A DNA stretch of 64,000 bases, taken from Jannaschia sp. M317 (GTDB lineage: Bacteria; Pseudomonadota; Alphaproteobacteria; Rhodobacterales; Rhodobacteraceae). The notes below the pieces were generated by a model. The model was given only the letters and a program-made list of their open reading frames with translations. It did no database searches and was not told where the DNA came from. The position numbers and the translations under genes are program-made. Numbering within the stretch: position 1 is the first letter of the stretch; each line of letters opens with the position of its first letter. Location: positions 1-64,000 of the forward strand of contig NZ_CP081160.1 in assembly GCF_025141175.1 (NCBI RefSeq), given 5' to 3'. Positions 20,001 through 28,017 of this stretch are shown here, one piece after another.

Positions 20001-23000
20001 ACCCCCCGCGCCTGCCACAGGCGGGCCATCGCCACCTCGGTCATCAGAAGGGCCGGTTGCGCCAGGCGGGTCTGGGCCAGCGTCCGGGCGGCGGTTTCGA
20101 AATCGTCGGGCGTATCGAGCAGGAGGGGCCGCAGCTCCTCCGCGACTTCGGGGGGCAGGGCGGCAAGACCGGTGTCGAACGCCGCGGCAAAGACCGGCTC
20201 CGCTGCATGCAGGGGGCCAGCCATGCCGGGATACTGCGCGCCCTGTCCGGGCATCAGCATCACCAGGCGCGGCCCGTCGGGCGCAGGCGCGCGGGCGGCG
20301 CGCATCCGGCGCAGGGCGGCGATGGCCCCGGCCCGATCGCGGGCCACGACACCGCCGCGCCAATCCCAGGTGCGGCGGCCCTGTTGCAGGGTGCGGGCGA
20401 CGTCCGCCAGGGCCTGGTCGGACCCCTCCAGATGGTCGGCCAGCGCCCCGGCCATGACCTTGAGCGCAGCGCCGGTCTTGGCCGACAGCGGCAGGATCAT
20501 CGGCGCATCCACGGGCAGGGCGGTGCCCCGGTCCGGCGCGGATTGCAGGATCACATGGGCGTTGCTGCCGCCCACGCCAAAAGCGCTGACACCGGCATAG
20601 CGCGGGCCGTCCGCGTCCCAGGGGGTCGCGGCGGTCGGCACGTGCAGACCGCTGCCCTCCAGGTCGATCTGGGGGTTCAGGCGGCGATGATGGGCGACGG
20701 GCGGGATGACGCCGTGGGACAGCACGAGGCACGCCTTGATGAACCCGGCGATCCCCGCCGCCGCGTCCAGATGCCCCAGGTTGCCCTTGACCGCGCCAAG
20801 CGCGGCACCGCGCACCGGCCCGAGCGCCGCCTTCAGACCCGCAATCTCGACTGGGTCGCCCAGCGGCGTGGCGGTGCCATGGCATTCGACGAACCCGACG
20901 TCCGCCCCCGCGATACCCGCATCGGTCAGCGCATCGGTGATCGCCTCGGCCTGACCGGTGACCGACGGCGCGGTATAGGACATGCCGCGCCCGCCGTCGT
21001 TGGACAGGCCCGTGCCGCGCACGACGGCGTGGATCGTGTCGCCCTCGGCCAATGCATCCGACAGGCGTTTCAGAACGACGACCCCGGCCCCGTCGCCGAA
21101 TATCGTGCCATTGGCATCGGCGTCGAACGGACGGCAGGTGCCATCGAGCGAGGCCATCCCCCCCTCCATCGCCAGATAGCCGCGTTTCTGCGGGAAGGTG
21201 ATCGACACGCCGCCGGCCATGGCCGTGTGGACACGGCCCGCGCGCAGCGCCTCGCAGGCCTGGATGACGGCGACAAGGCCGGTGGAACAGGCGGTGGTGA
21301 CCGACATGGCGGGGCCGGTCAGGCCCAGTTTCTGCGCCGTGCGGGACGGGATGTCGTCGCCGACGTTGCCCGCCAGTTCGGTGTAATCCAACTGAAACCC
21401 GGAGGTGAAGCGCGCCACGCCTTCGCGGTCCCGAAGCAGGTTCTGCAAAAGATAGGTCGACATCGACGACCCGGCATACAGACCCACACGCCCCGGCGTG
21501 CGCATCGGGTCCAGACCCGCGTTGTCCAGCGCCTGCTGGCAGAGTTCGAGGAACACGCGGCCCTGCGGGTCGATGCGCGCGGCCTCCAGCGGCATGAGGC
21601 CAAAGAACTTCGGATCGAACTGATCCACATCGCGCAGGATCGCGCGGGCGGGGACGTAATCGGGCCGGGCGCGGGTGGCCGCGTCGTAGCTGTCTTCCAG
21701 TTCCTCGGGGGGGATGCGTTCGACGGTGGTGCCGCCGGTTTCGATCAGATCCCAGAACGCCCCCAACGTGTCGATCCCCGGCAGGCGCACGGCCATGCCG
21801 ACGACGGCAATCGCACCCTCGCGGGTGTCGGCGCGGGGCGCCCCCTGCGGCGCGGTGCCGGTGCCAAGCGCGGACAGGCGGGCGATCAGGTCGCCCAGCT
21901 TCGGCACCTCGAACATCAGGGCGATGTCGAACCGCAAGGACAGCGCCGCCTCGATCCGGGCGTGCGCCTCGATCAGTTGCAGGGACGTGCCGCCCAGGTC
22001 GAAAAACCGGTCGGCGGGTTTGGGCAGGGGGCCGCCCAACACCTCTTGCCAGATCCGCGCGACGGTGCCTGCGATGTCCTGCGCCACTGGCGCGGGCGCG
22101 GGCGCCGCCTCGGACAGGGTGGCCAGCAGGGCCTTGCGATCCACCTTGCCGTTCTGCGTCAGGGGAAAGACGTCGCGGATTTCGATCCGACGCGGAAAGA
22201 CGTGGTCGTGAATGTCGCCGCCCGCCTCGACCCGCAGTTGAGCCGGATAGTCGGCGGCGACCGGACCCGTCGTCTGCACGAAAGCCACCAGTTGCTTGTG
22301 CCCGCCCGGCCCGGTCACCGGTTCGACGACCACATCCGCGACCGAGGGGGCGGCGGCCAGCGCGGCCTCGATCCCGTCGAGTTCGACGCGGCGCCCGGCC
22401 AGCTTCATCTGCCGGTCGGCGCGTCCGTGATAGACAAACGCCCCATCGGTGCGACGCTCCGCCAGATCGCCCGTCAGATAGACCAGGCCCGCGGAGCCGT
22501 CGCGCGGATCGGGCACAAAGGCGGCCTCCGTCCGGTCGGGCCGGTTCAGATAGCCAAGCGCCAGGCCCGTCCCGGCAATCGCGATCTGTCCCACGCCCCC
22601 GGTCACGGGGGTCAGGTCGCGGCCCAGCAACAGCGCGTCTTCGCCCGCCAGCGGGGTGCCGATGGGAATGACCCCGGCGTCCAGATCGGCGGCGGTGACG
22701 ACATGGGCCAGGCTGCCGATGCAGGTCTCGGTCGGGCCGAATTCATTGACGACGGTCAGGTCGGGCCAGCGCGCGGTCAGGGTGCGGATGCGGGGCAGGG
22801 ACATCGCCTCGCCGCCGGACAGGATCATCCGCACGGGCGCAAAGGCATCGACGCGGGCGTCGATCATCAGGTTCAGAAGACCGGTATAGAGCGGCACGAC
22901 CGTCACGCCGTCGCGCGCGATCACCTCTGCCAGCGCGGAAACGGACACGGGCGCCGCCTCGACCACCGCCACCGAGGCCCCGCGCAACAGGGGGGCCACC

Positions 23001-23605
23001 GCCTCGGGCAGCATCCCGTCGCAGGCCAGCGTCGAGGCATGCAGCACCACGTCCTTGTCCGTCACCGCCAGGTCACCGGGGCCGAATTCATAGGTCGTGA
23101 CGGCGCGGTGCGGCAGGACGACACCCTTGGGCGTGCCCGTGCTGCCGGAGGTATAGAGCACGAAGGCCGGGGCCTCGGGGTCTATCGCCACGGGCGTGGC
23201 CCGACCGGACAGACCCTCGGTCGGCACGATGGGCAGGCCGGGGGCCAGGGCCCGGGCGGCGGCCAGGTCGTCAGGTGCACAGACCAGCGCGCGGGGTGCA
23301 GTGTCCGTCAGGATGAACCCCAGCCGTTCCGACGCGAAATCCGGGTCCAGCGGCACGACGACGCCCCCGGCGGCCAGGCAGCCGAACAAGCCCGGCAGCA
23401 GGCTGACCGAGCGTTGACCGTACAGGGCGACGGGGTCGCCGGGGGCCAGGCCCGCGTCCTGCAAGGCGCGCGCCACGGCCTGCGCGCGGGTTTCAACCTG
23501 GGCATAGGTCAGCGGCGCGCAGGCCCCGCACAGCGCGGGGGCCTCGGGCGTCCGGGCGACCTGTCTGGCAAAGGCGGAATAGATGTCAGGCACATTGGAT
23601 GTCAT
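14027..23605 (-). CDS. Hybrid NRPS-PKS megasynthase with built-in aminotransferase
   Basis: A 3192-residue assembly-line enzyme. Domain order by motif: A1 (1-505; LYTSGSTGTPKG, NEFGPTE), PCP1 (515-590; GGTS, Ser541), KS (595-1030; TACSTG Cys773, ECHGTATPLGD, GNLGHLDAAAG), AT (1110-1440; GHSVGE Ser1211, HAFHS, malonyl type), ACP (1505-1580; LGLDSL Ser1537), Ala/Pro-rich linker (1580-1690), class III aminotransferase (1690-2110; YGKVVGGG, PLP Lys1979), C (2150-2590; HHIVLDG, His2296), A2 (2610-3080; FDISILE, NLYGPTETT), PCP2 (3090-3170; LGADSL Ser3126). No KR, DH, ER or methyltransferase. The order parallels MycA and McyE, where the aminotransferase turns a beta-keto acyl chain into a beta-amino one. 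A1 appears to keep the Asp that binds the amino group. Expected product: aa1 extended by malonyl, beta-aminated, then joined to the A2 amino acid (Gly-like code). Confidence 0.95.
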   Translation of the reverse strand: MTSNVPDIYSAFARQVARTPEAPALCGACAPLTYAQVETRAQAVARALQDAGLAPGDPVALYGQRSVSLLPGLFGCLAAGGVVVPLDPDFASERLGFILTDTAPRALVCAPDDLAAARALAPGLPIVPTEGLSGRATPVAIDPEAPAFVLYTSGSTGTPKGVVLPHRAVTTYEFGPGDLAVTDKDVVLHASTLACDGMLPEAVAPLLRGASVAVVEAAPVSVSALAEVIARDGVTVVPLYTGLLNLMIDARVDAFAPVRMILSGGEAMSLPRIRTLTARWPDLTVVNEFGPTETCIGSLAHVVTAADLDAGVIPIGTPLAGEDALLLGRDLTPVTGGVGQIAIAGTGLALGYLNRPDRTEAAFVPDPRDGSAGLVYLTGDLAERRTDGAFVYHGRADRQMKLAGRRVELDGIEAALAAAPSVADVVVEPVTGPGGHKQLVAFVQTTGPVAADYPAQLRVEAGGDIHDHVFPRRIEIRDVFPLTQNGKVDRKALLATLSEAAPAPAPVAQDIAGTVARIWQEVLGGPLPKPADRFFDLGGTSLQLIEAHARIEAALSLRFDIALMFEVPKLGDLIARLSALGTGTAPQGAPRADTREGAIAVVGMAVRLPGIDTLGAFWDLIETGGTTVERIPPEELEDSYDAATRARPDYVPARAILRDVDQFDPKFFGLMPLEAARIDPQGRVFLELCQQALDNAGLDPMRTPGRVGLYAGSSMSTYLLQNLLRDREGVARFTSGFQLDYTELAGNVGDDIPSRTAQKLGLTGPAMSVTTACSTGLVAVIQACEALRAGRVHTAMAGGVSITFPQKRGYLAMEGGMASLDGTCRPFDADANGTIFGDGAGVVVLKRLSDALAEGDTIHAVVRGTGLSNDGGRGMSYTAPSVTGQAEAITDALTDAGIAGADVGFVECHGTATPLGDPVEIAGLKAALGPVRGAALGAVKGNLGHLDAAAGIAGFIKACLVLSHGVIPPVAHHRRLNPQIDLEGSGLHVPTAATPWDADGPRYAGVSAFGVGGSNAHVILQSAPDRGTALPVDAPMILPLSAKTGAALKVMAGALADHLEGSDQALADVARTLQQGRRTWDWRGGVVARDRAGAIAALRRMRAARAPAPDGPRLVMLMPGQGAQYPGMAGPLHAAEPVFAAAFDTGLAALPPEVAEELRPLLLDTPDDFETAARTLAQTRLAQPALLMTEVAMARLWQARGVQADLYIGHSVGELAAAVLAGVVDMAQAVTFVTRRGALMQAQDAGGMTAVSATENELTALMDGTVDLAARNGPDQQVIAGSLAALDTFEAKLTAADVTFRRLRSSHAFHSRMMDDVVPALLEVAQAMTLRAPTHPILSTVTGQPLTDAQATDPAYWAGQARACVDFRAALATLATQDAPPAMLEVGPGRTLAALTAQCLPPEAYLDAQPSMPDPAHVTEARDLLAATALRLWQTGVGVTLGTDIPGSARKVPLPSYPFERQRCWFDAAPETPQAAPAAPPAIAETPISPVVTGSPMSQAAAPTVLPALLDLIADMAGMELAPDDADSSFLELGLDSLFLGQLTQEIGRTFKVQFGFRRLTGDLGTPTALADFILAENPAAAPAAASTPEATPAPVAAAAPAPAMLQAPVPAQMPPLAAGSDTATIMQAQMAAMQALFSQQLAALGGAAPVQAQPVAAPAPVAAPVAPVPVAATDPAPAEPKASGRRRAAMISNAELTEDQRVFARDLAARYSAKYPGSKAHTDQYRLVHADPRTASGFHADWKELAFPIVAERAKGAYITDLDGNDLIDLVNGFGQTAFGHAPDFVGRAVAKQLEKGYALGPQAERAGPLAEKFARAVGHERVSFCNTGTEAVIAAVRAARTATGREKVVLFDKSYHGQHDEVLVKPGANAAKPTALPSAPGIPRGGLGNVVVLPFASPEALDYIRENADDLAAVLIESVRSRYPAERPEQFVRDIKAITDQHEAALIMDEVVTGFRTHARGMQGVWGIQGDMAVYGKVVGGGLPIGVLAGSRKFMDALDGGPWQFGDDSRPEAMPTFVAGTFVRHPLVLAAVEACLDWMADHGDRLWVETADLLAGMATRMRAALDARGLPDVIEDYSSWLVVDLTDLDPRATLLYPLMRLQGVHVMDGFCWFLTTEHGQAEVDRVVAAFEQSLDTLLSVGILADVRRADAPPLPARPEATEIRPLTASQREIWMRHQLGGLAAAAFNESGTLWFEGDLDTDALRAALSGTVARRDALRLRFARDGSGFAVTPPEALDLTVTDLSGAADPDAALTEVLAQDAQTAFDLTEDAPIRARLFKLADTRHALMITAHHIVLDGWSFGLILDDLAALYEGARTGADAGLPAAPRFADYAARPAKRDEALATFWKDTFADVPALPDLPTDRPRRMSADRPGATVVHEIPRAVVNDLKALGAKHGCTIFSVTFAAMQALVHRLSGATDIVIGVPTAAQQAAAPGDLVGHLVNFLPIRSQADPDAQVTRHLQSVRDAIYAALDHDGMTFGEILDVAEVPRRLDRLPLTEIEFNLEEPAPLTFADVATRFETNPKAAVTFDLFFNLVVEDSGLRIEAHYASDLFDAATVRAWADSYETLLRAMVATPEARLDDLALTQTVAAPVAQQDHPALPALLADVVARRGDATALETATGTTSYADLWAQSGAIAAAIQATGTTGRVAVCLPRGGALIPALLGVLRAGCAFVPLDPKQPDARLGKILDDAAPGLILTDDTARFADRQVMTPDVAMAVPADMTLTPDAPAYVIYTSGSTGTPKGVEVPHRALSNLLLSMVAEPGLSEDDRLLAVTTAMFDISILEMFGPLVAGARVVLAPAEDVIDGFKLAARLNRGDITVMQATPTLWSILLTAGVTLPDGFRAWAGGEPLPRDLAAQLLDTGAEVWNLYGPTETTIWSAVKQVTPGGDITIGGPIAQTELHVLDASGAPCPVGVVGELNIGGAGLALGYAGQPDRTAQAFRDVTIDGTARRLYATGDMAKRRADGDIDVLGRRDGQVKLRGFRIDLGEIEAMLRAHPAITAAAVDLRARRDGDPQLVGYVTGPGEMPDGPTLMRALAADLPDYMIPTAWMHLDALPQTANGKLDRKALPTPDLAPRAVQTDVPPETATEQRLAAIWSDVLGQPVGDVTTTLLDLGADSLSIFRLAARLLAEDMELEARHLFEHPSVRALAAFYDSRDAEGAPKTARPKLSDFRRGARRAAGDKA

Positions 23606-23702
23606 CAGAAATCCCCCCCGGAAACGGCGGCGCGGGCGGTCGGAGCAAGAGCATTTGAAAGACTGACAGACATGTGACCAACCGACCCGTGAACAATAGC
23701 AG

Positions 23703-23721
23703 CCCCCGCAGCTGTCGGGGG
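23703..23721. promoter_or_regulatory. GC-rich hairpin in NRPS-PKS leader
   Basis: CCCCCG and CGGGGG flank a 7-base loop that itself contains CAGCTG. It lies about 100 bp upstream of the NRPS-PKS start, in the 214-bp gap after the methyltransferase. On the minus strand no U-run follows, so it could be an attenuator or a processing site rather than a full terminator. Confidence 0.4.
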
Positions 23722-23819
23722 ACTGATACAGACAGATTCATCCGTACGGGGTCACGCTATGCGCGGAATTTGGCCTAAATAGGCCGAAGCTGGGTAATTC
23801 TGAGGGGCGCGCGCCCGGC

Positions 23820-24611
23820 TCAGCGGTCCTGCGTCAGGGCAAAGCCCCAGCTTTCGCTGCGCCCGAGTTGCGGATGCGTCGGGATGACGTGGCCCAGATC
23901 GTGGATCTGCCAGCGGTCGGCGATACGATAACCCAGGGCCGCCAGTTCCGCCTCGAAGGTATCGCGGCTGCGGATCTGATAGGGGACGCGGGTGGGGCCG
24001 ATGCGTTCGGCGGTAAAGACGGCGGGACCGTCGCGCAACGCGACCTTGTTCAGGATGACATGGGCGGGCGGCACCGGCAGCGCCTGCAGCAATGCCGCCA
24101 GCGGCAGGTCCAGATATTGCAGCAAGCCCGAGGCCAGCAGGATGTCGGTCGCGGGCAGGTCCGCGATATCGTCGACAAAGCCCACCTCGGCGGGGACCAC
24201 GCCTTCGGCCTGGCGGGCACGGGCGGCGGTGACGATGCCGGGCATATCGTAGACGGTCCAGCGCGCCGCGCCGAGGTCCAGCACCTCGCGGAAGGCCATG
24301 AACTTGGTGCCCATGTGCCCGCCCGCATCCAGTACCCGCCCGCCCCCGGCCAGCCACCGGTCCAGCCACAGGATCACGGGGTAATCCCAGACCTCTCTGC
24401 GGCACATCTGGGGAAAAGACACCTCGGCCACGCCGGGATCGTCATAGCCCTTGACCTCGGAGGCATCGAGCGCGGCCAGAACGCCCGCGCGATCCGGCCA
24501 GGCCCCGGCAAAGCGGGGCGGGCGACCGACGCCCGCGCGCGCCATGGCGGCACGGGTGCCGTCGCGCCCCTGTTTCAGGATGGATTTGATCGTGGATTTC
24601 AGGGCGGTCAT
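23820..24611 (-). CDS. Putative SAM-dependent methyltransferase, TIGR04325-like
   Basis: A 263-residue protein starting at ATG 24611, overlapping the flippase stop by 4 bp (ATGA). A conserved front (VKGYDDPGVAE...WDYPVILWLDRWL) leads to a SAM-binding glycine motif RVLDAGGHMGTKF near residue 95. Then YDMPGIVTAAR and LLASGLLQYLDLP follow, as in the TIGR04325 (LIC12133) family often found in glycan loci. Likely acts on a sugar precursor or, given the next gene, on the peptide product; the sequence alone cannot decide. Probably co-transcribed with the flippase and perhaps the NRPS-PKS. Confidence 0.7.
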   Translation of the reverse strand: MTALKSTIKSILKQGRDGTRAAMARAGVGRPPRFAGAWPDRAGVLAALDASEVKGYDDPGVAEVSFPQMCRREVWDYPVILWLDRWLAGGGRVLDAGGHMGTKFMAFREVLDLGAARWTVYDMPGIVTAARARQAEGVVPAEVGFVDDIADLPATDILLASGLLQYLDLPLAALLQALPVPPAHVILNKVALRDGPAVFTAERIGPTRVPYQIRSRDTFEAELAALGYRIADRWQIHDLGHVIPTHPQLGRSESWGFALTQDR

Positions 24612-26089
24612 CGGGCCGGTGCCTCCTTGCGGCGGGTGCCGATCAATTGCTCGACCACGCTGGGCGCCATCAGCGCCAGCGCCGCGCCATAGGCTGCGAC
24701 GGCGATCAGCCCGGACAGCACCGCCTGCGCCAGCGGCGGCACCAGGGTCTGAAGGGTCAGGATATAATCGCTGGCCACCAGGGTTCCGATGCCCACGCCC
24801 AGCGGGCCGACCAGATCCCGCAGGCTGCCCAGAAAGGCCGCGGGGGTCACCCCGGCAAAGCGGTCGAACAGGCGCAGCGTCACGACCAGCAGGATCACCG
24901 CGGTGACCAATTGCGCGCCCGCCACCGCCAGCAGGCCAAAGGGCACCGCGACCAGCGTGGTCGCCACCGTCGTCACCAGCATGATCATCGACAGGCGCGG
25001 CAACTCGCGGGACTGGCCGGTCAGCGACAGCAAGGGCTCGGTCGCGATGCCGTAGGTGCCCAACAGCCGCGCCAGGGCCAACATCGCCACCAGGGGCACC
25101 GCCGGCAGCCATTCCGAATCCAGCAGGCCGCTGATCAGAATGTCGCTGGTGGCGATCAGCCAGACAAAGAGAGGCGCCGAAATGACGGTCAGCAACCGCA
25201 GGAAGGTCAGCAGCTGCGCGCGCACGCGGGTGTCGGCCTGCGCCGCCCCTTCGCCGTCGCGCGCCTCCTTGAAGAGAGCCCAGCCCAGCAGCTGACCGGG
25301 CACCGCGATGACCTCGGCCACAGCACCGACCAGCCGTTCCGCCACGCGGTAATAGCCGACGCCCGCGGGCCCGAGCGCGCCGCCGATGATGAAGGTCGCG
25401 GCATAAAGGCGGATGTTGGCCAGCATCCGGCTGGTAAAGAAGTGGTGTGAAAAGGTCCAAAGTTCGCGCACCATCGCGCCTTCGAACCCGAACGCGGGCA
25501 ATTTGCGCGTCACCAGCAGGCTGATCGACAGATGCGTGACCTGATAGGCCAACCGCCCGAAGGCGATCGACAACACGCCCCAGCCCGCCAGCAGCGTCGA
25601 CAGCGACACGGCAAGGCCGACCAATTCGCCCAGGATTTCCGACAAGGCCGACAGCCGCAGCCGCTTCATCCAGATCATCACGCCCTTTTGGGCCGACGAT
25701 ATGGTGGCCAGGGTGACCCAGACGCTGAACAGCTGCATCAGGACGACGGTATCGGCGGACATGCCCCACCACTGCGCGCCATATGACCCGGCAAAGCCCA
25801 GGATCCCGAACACAAAGCCGCAGACGATGGCCATGGTCAGGACCTGACGGGGCACCAGATCGTCGCCCGCCCAACACATTATATATGGGGCCCATCCGAC
25901 CTCGGAGGCGCGCAACAGCAGAATCGCGCAGGCCGAGACCAGGGCATAGGTGCCAAAATCAGCCGGACCCAGCATGCGTGCGGCCACGATGAAGACCGTG
26001 AACTGACAAATTTGCGCCACGATTCGCTCTGCGGCGGTCATCGCACCGGCGCCAAGCATGCGATTTGCCTTAGTTTTCGAATCGTTCAC
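24608..26089 (-). CDS. Polysaccharide flippase (Wzx/MOP superfamily)
   Basis: Membrane protein of about 493 residues with 12-14 hydrophobic segments and the MOP-type start AERIVAQICQFTVFIVAARMLGPADFGTYAL. It would flip lipid-linked oligosaccharides across the inner membrane. The GTG at 26089 (AAGGTCAG upstream) is chosen; ATG 26059 is a close alternative. It is the first gene of the minus-strand run leading to the NRPS-PKS and is divergent from the ExoY-like gene. MOP proteins also export other compounds, so export of the NRPS product is an alternative role. Confidence 0.82.
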   Translation of the reverse strand: MNDSKTKANRMLGAGAMTAAERIVAQICQFTVFIVAARMLGPADFGTYALVSACAILLLRASEVGWAPYIMCWAGDDLVPRQVLTMAIVCGFVFGILGFAGSYGAQWWGMSADTVVLMQLFSVWVTLATISSAQKGVMIWMKRLRLSALSEILGELVGLAVSLSTLLAGWGVLSIAFGRLAYQVTHLSISLLVTRKLPAFGFEGAMVRELWTFSHHFFTSRMLANIRLYAATFIIGGALGPAGVGYYRVAERLVGAVAEVIAVPGQLLGWALFKEARDGEGAAQADTRVRAQLLTFLRLLTVISAPLFVWLIATSDILISGLLDSEWLPAVPLVAMLALARLLGTYGIATEPLLSLTGQSRELPRLSMIMLVTTVATTLVAVPFGLLAVAGAQLVTAVILLVVTLRLFDRFAGVTPAAFLGSLRDLVGPLGVGIGTLVASDYILTLQTLVPPLAQAVLSGLIAVAAYGAALALMAPSVVEQLIGTRRKEAPAR

Positions 26090-26388
26090 GGCTGACCTTA
26101 CGTCAAGTTGATCTGCCGAAATCCGACAGATCTTGAGAGAATTCCAAGGTCGGAGTAGCAAAACCCCGATTCGGTCCCGTTCTCCTAGGGTGCCATTTAC
26201 GCATTTGGCAACAGTAGCAGGAATTCCGGACTGTTATCGCCTATCAGACGTCAATGACTGGTTCCTTTGGCGAAACAGACAGTCAGCAAGATTGAATCTC
26301 AATTTGGCAAGAATTTGGCGTAAAAAAGTCATGGGTGGTGTGGCGTTTTGTAAATCGGGGAGGGACCGGATCGGGTCCCTAGTTTTAA
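26090..26388. promoter_or_regulatory. Divergent promoter region between the flippase and ExoY-like genes
   Basis: About 300 bp without a convincing gene and clearly lower in GC than its surroundings (runs such as TTGAATCTCAATTTGG and GCGTAAAAAAGTC). It must hold the promoters for the minus-strand flippase/NRPS genes and the plus-strand priming transferase. An 88-codon open frame here has no family features or good ribosome site and is ignored. Confidence 0.55.
26361..26380 (+). promoter_or_regulatory. Leader hairpin before the ExoY-like gene
   Basis: AGGGACC and GGTCCCT form a 7-bp stem with a 6-base loop, followed by AGTTTTAAAT, ending 8 bases before the ATG at 26389. It has the shape of a weak intrinsic terminator or attenuator and may also mask the start region, which lacks a clear Shine-Dalgarno sequence. 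Confidence 0.45.
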
Positions 26389-27090
26389 ATGTACTCTGAC
26401 TCTTTCTCGACCGTCGCCGAGCGCGATCACGCCAAACCCGAAGCCGCCCAGCCGCGCGGTGCTTCGGTGTCTGCTCAGATTTCCGACTTCGGCAAGGTCT
26501 GGTTCGACCGCGCCTTTGTTGCCGCGGCCCTGCTGATGCTGCTGCCGCTTTTCCTGGTCGTGTCGGCCCTGATCCTGATTGCAGACGGGCGTCCGATCTT
26601 CTTTGGGCATATGCGCACCGGCCGCAACGGCCGTCAGTTCAAGTGCTGGAAGTTCCGCACCATGGTCCGCGACGCCGAGGCGCGCCTGCAGGACGTGCTC
26701 GACAGCGACCCGGAGCGTCGGGCCGAATGGCTCGAAAGCCACAAGCTGGCCCAGGACCCGCGCATCCTGCCCTTTGGTGGCCTGCTGCGGAAACTGTCCA
26801 TCGACGAGCTGCCGCAGCTTTGGAACGTCCTGATGGGTGAGATGTCGCTGGTCGGCCCGCGCCCCGTCACCAAGGACGAGCTGATCCGCTACGGCAAGGG
26901 TGCCAGCGCCTACAAGAAGGTTCGCCCCGGCATCACCGGCCAGTGGCAGGTCTCGGGCCGCAGCTCCGTCGGCTTCGAAGAGCGGGTGGCCATGGATGTG
27001 GACTACGTCGAAAAGCAAAGCTTCCTGGGTGACCTGAAGATCGTTGCAAAGACGCCCAAGGCCGTCATCAAACGCGACGGGGCCTGCTAG
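26389..27090 (+). CDS. Undecaprenyl-phosphate sugar phosphotransferase (ExoY/WcaJ C-domain type)
   Basis: Starts polysaccharide repeat-unit synthesis by transferring a sugar-1-phosphate from a UDP-sugar to undecaprenyl phosphate. The 233-residue protein has a single N-terminal hydrophobic hairpin (about 35-60) and the bacterial sugar transferase signature: CWKFRTM, RKLSIDELPQLWNVLMGEMSLVGPRP and PGITGQWQVSGRS. The short, one-domain form resembles ExoY rather than long WcaJ/WbaP. No strong ribosome site precedes ATG 26389; a leader hairpin does. It is the first of four plus-strand glycan genes. Confidence 0.92.
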   Translation: MYSDSFSTVAERDHAKPEAAQPRGASVSAQISDFGKVWFDRAFVAAALLMLLPLFLVVSALILIADGRPIFFGHMRTGRNGRQFKCWKFRTMVRDAEARLQDVLDSDPERRAEWLESHKLAQDPRILPFGGLLRKLSIDELPQLWNVLMGEMSLVGPRPVTKDELIRYGKGASAYKKVRPGITGQWQVSGRSSVGFEERVAMDVDYVEKQSFLGDLKIVAKTPKAVIKRDGAC

Positions 27091-27102
27091 ACGCCCGATC
27101 CG

Positions 27103-28014
27103 GTGTCCCCTAGGTCTTTGGGCGTGTCCCAGAACCTTGCCCCCCCCGTCTTCATCGCGATTGCCTCCGCCGGACGCGGGGGCATCGTCCACGACACCCT
27201 GCGTCACACCGCATCGCTGACCGACCGGCCCGATGGCATCATTTTATGCCTGCCCGACGATCAGCCCGCCGACGCAGACGCCCCCGACCTGCCTGACGGC
27301 GTGCGCGTCCTGACCTCCCCCCGGGGTCTGTGCGCGCAACGCAACACGGTGATCGAGGCCGCGCCGAAGGAGGCGATCGTGCTTTATCTCGACGACGATT
27401 TCCTGCTGGGCGACGGCTCCGTCTCGGCGCTGAGACAGCTTTTCGCCAACCAGCCCGAGGTGGTCATGGCCACCGGGCGTGTCGTGGCCGACGGCATCGG
27501 CGGCCCCGGCTTCGACCATGCGCGGGGTCAGGTGGAACTGGCGGGCGCGCCTGCCCGCACCGATGGCCGCGCGGTGCCGACCTACAACGCCTATGGCTGC
27601 AACATGGCGGTGCGCGTGGCCCCGGCCATCGACCACGGCCTGCGGTTCGACACCCGCCTGCCGATGTATGGCTGGCTGGAGGATGTGGACTTTTCGCGCC
27701 AGATGGCCCGCTTTGGCGAGATCCTGAAACTCGACACCCTTTACGGCGTGCACCTTGGCACCAAAAAAGGCCGGTCGCGCGGCGTGCCGCTGGGGTATTC
27801 GCAAATCGCGAACCCCGTGTACCTGATCCGCAAGGGCACCATGGCCCCGCGCCGGGCCCTGCGCCTGATGGCGCGCAACATGGCCGCCAATACCGCCAAG
27901 ATCCTGCGCCCCGAGGCCTGGATCGACCGGCCAGGCCGTCTGCGGGGCAACCTGATGGCCCTGGGCGATCTGGTGCGCGGACGGCTTGACCCGACCCGCG
28001 TGCGGGACCTGTAG
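27103..28014 (+). CDS. Glycosyltransferase family 2-like protein
   Basis: GT-A fold enzyme of about 303 residues. The start FIAIASAGRGGIVHDTL and the DxD-type metal motif YLDDDFLL near residue 95 mark a GT2-type nucleotide-sugar domain. Later GWLEDVDFSRQM contains the acidic ED motif of these enzymes. Initiation is at a GTG, 27103 or 27124; neither has a strong ribosome site. It lies 12 bp after the priming transferase and just before a GT4 gene, so it probably adds a sugar to the repeat unit. Confidence 0.82.
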   Translation: MSPRSLGVSQNLAPPVFIAIASAGRGGIVHDTLRHTASLTDRPDGIILCLPDDQPADADAPDLPDGVRVLTSPRGLCAQRNTVIEAAPKEAIVLYLDDDFLLGDGSVSALRQLFANQPEVVMATGRVVADGIGGPGFDHARGQVELAGAPARTDGRAVPTYNAYGCNMAVRVAPAIDHGLRFDTRLPMYGWLEDVDFSRQMARFGEILKLDTLYGVHLGTKKGRSRGVPLGYSQIANPVYLIRKGTMAPRRALRLMARNMAANTAKILRPEAWIDRPGRLRGNLMALGDLVRGRLDPTRVRDL

Positions 28015-28017
28015 ATC

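Noticed and set aside
19109..23677. 1522-codon plus-strand open frame opposite the NRPS-PKS
   Set aside because: It is the mirror of a GC-rich gene with strong codon bias; its Gly/Arg/His/Gln-rich translation has no domain, whereas the minus strand shows clear A, PCP, KS and AT motifs.
23820..25895. 691-codon minus-strand open frame seen as one fusion protein
   Set aside because: Its first two thirds lie in the wrong frame of the flippase; only the last 263 codons, from ATG 24611, form the methyltransferase.
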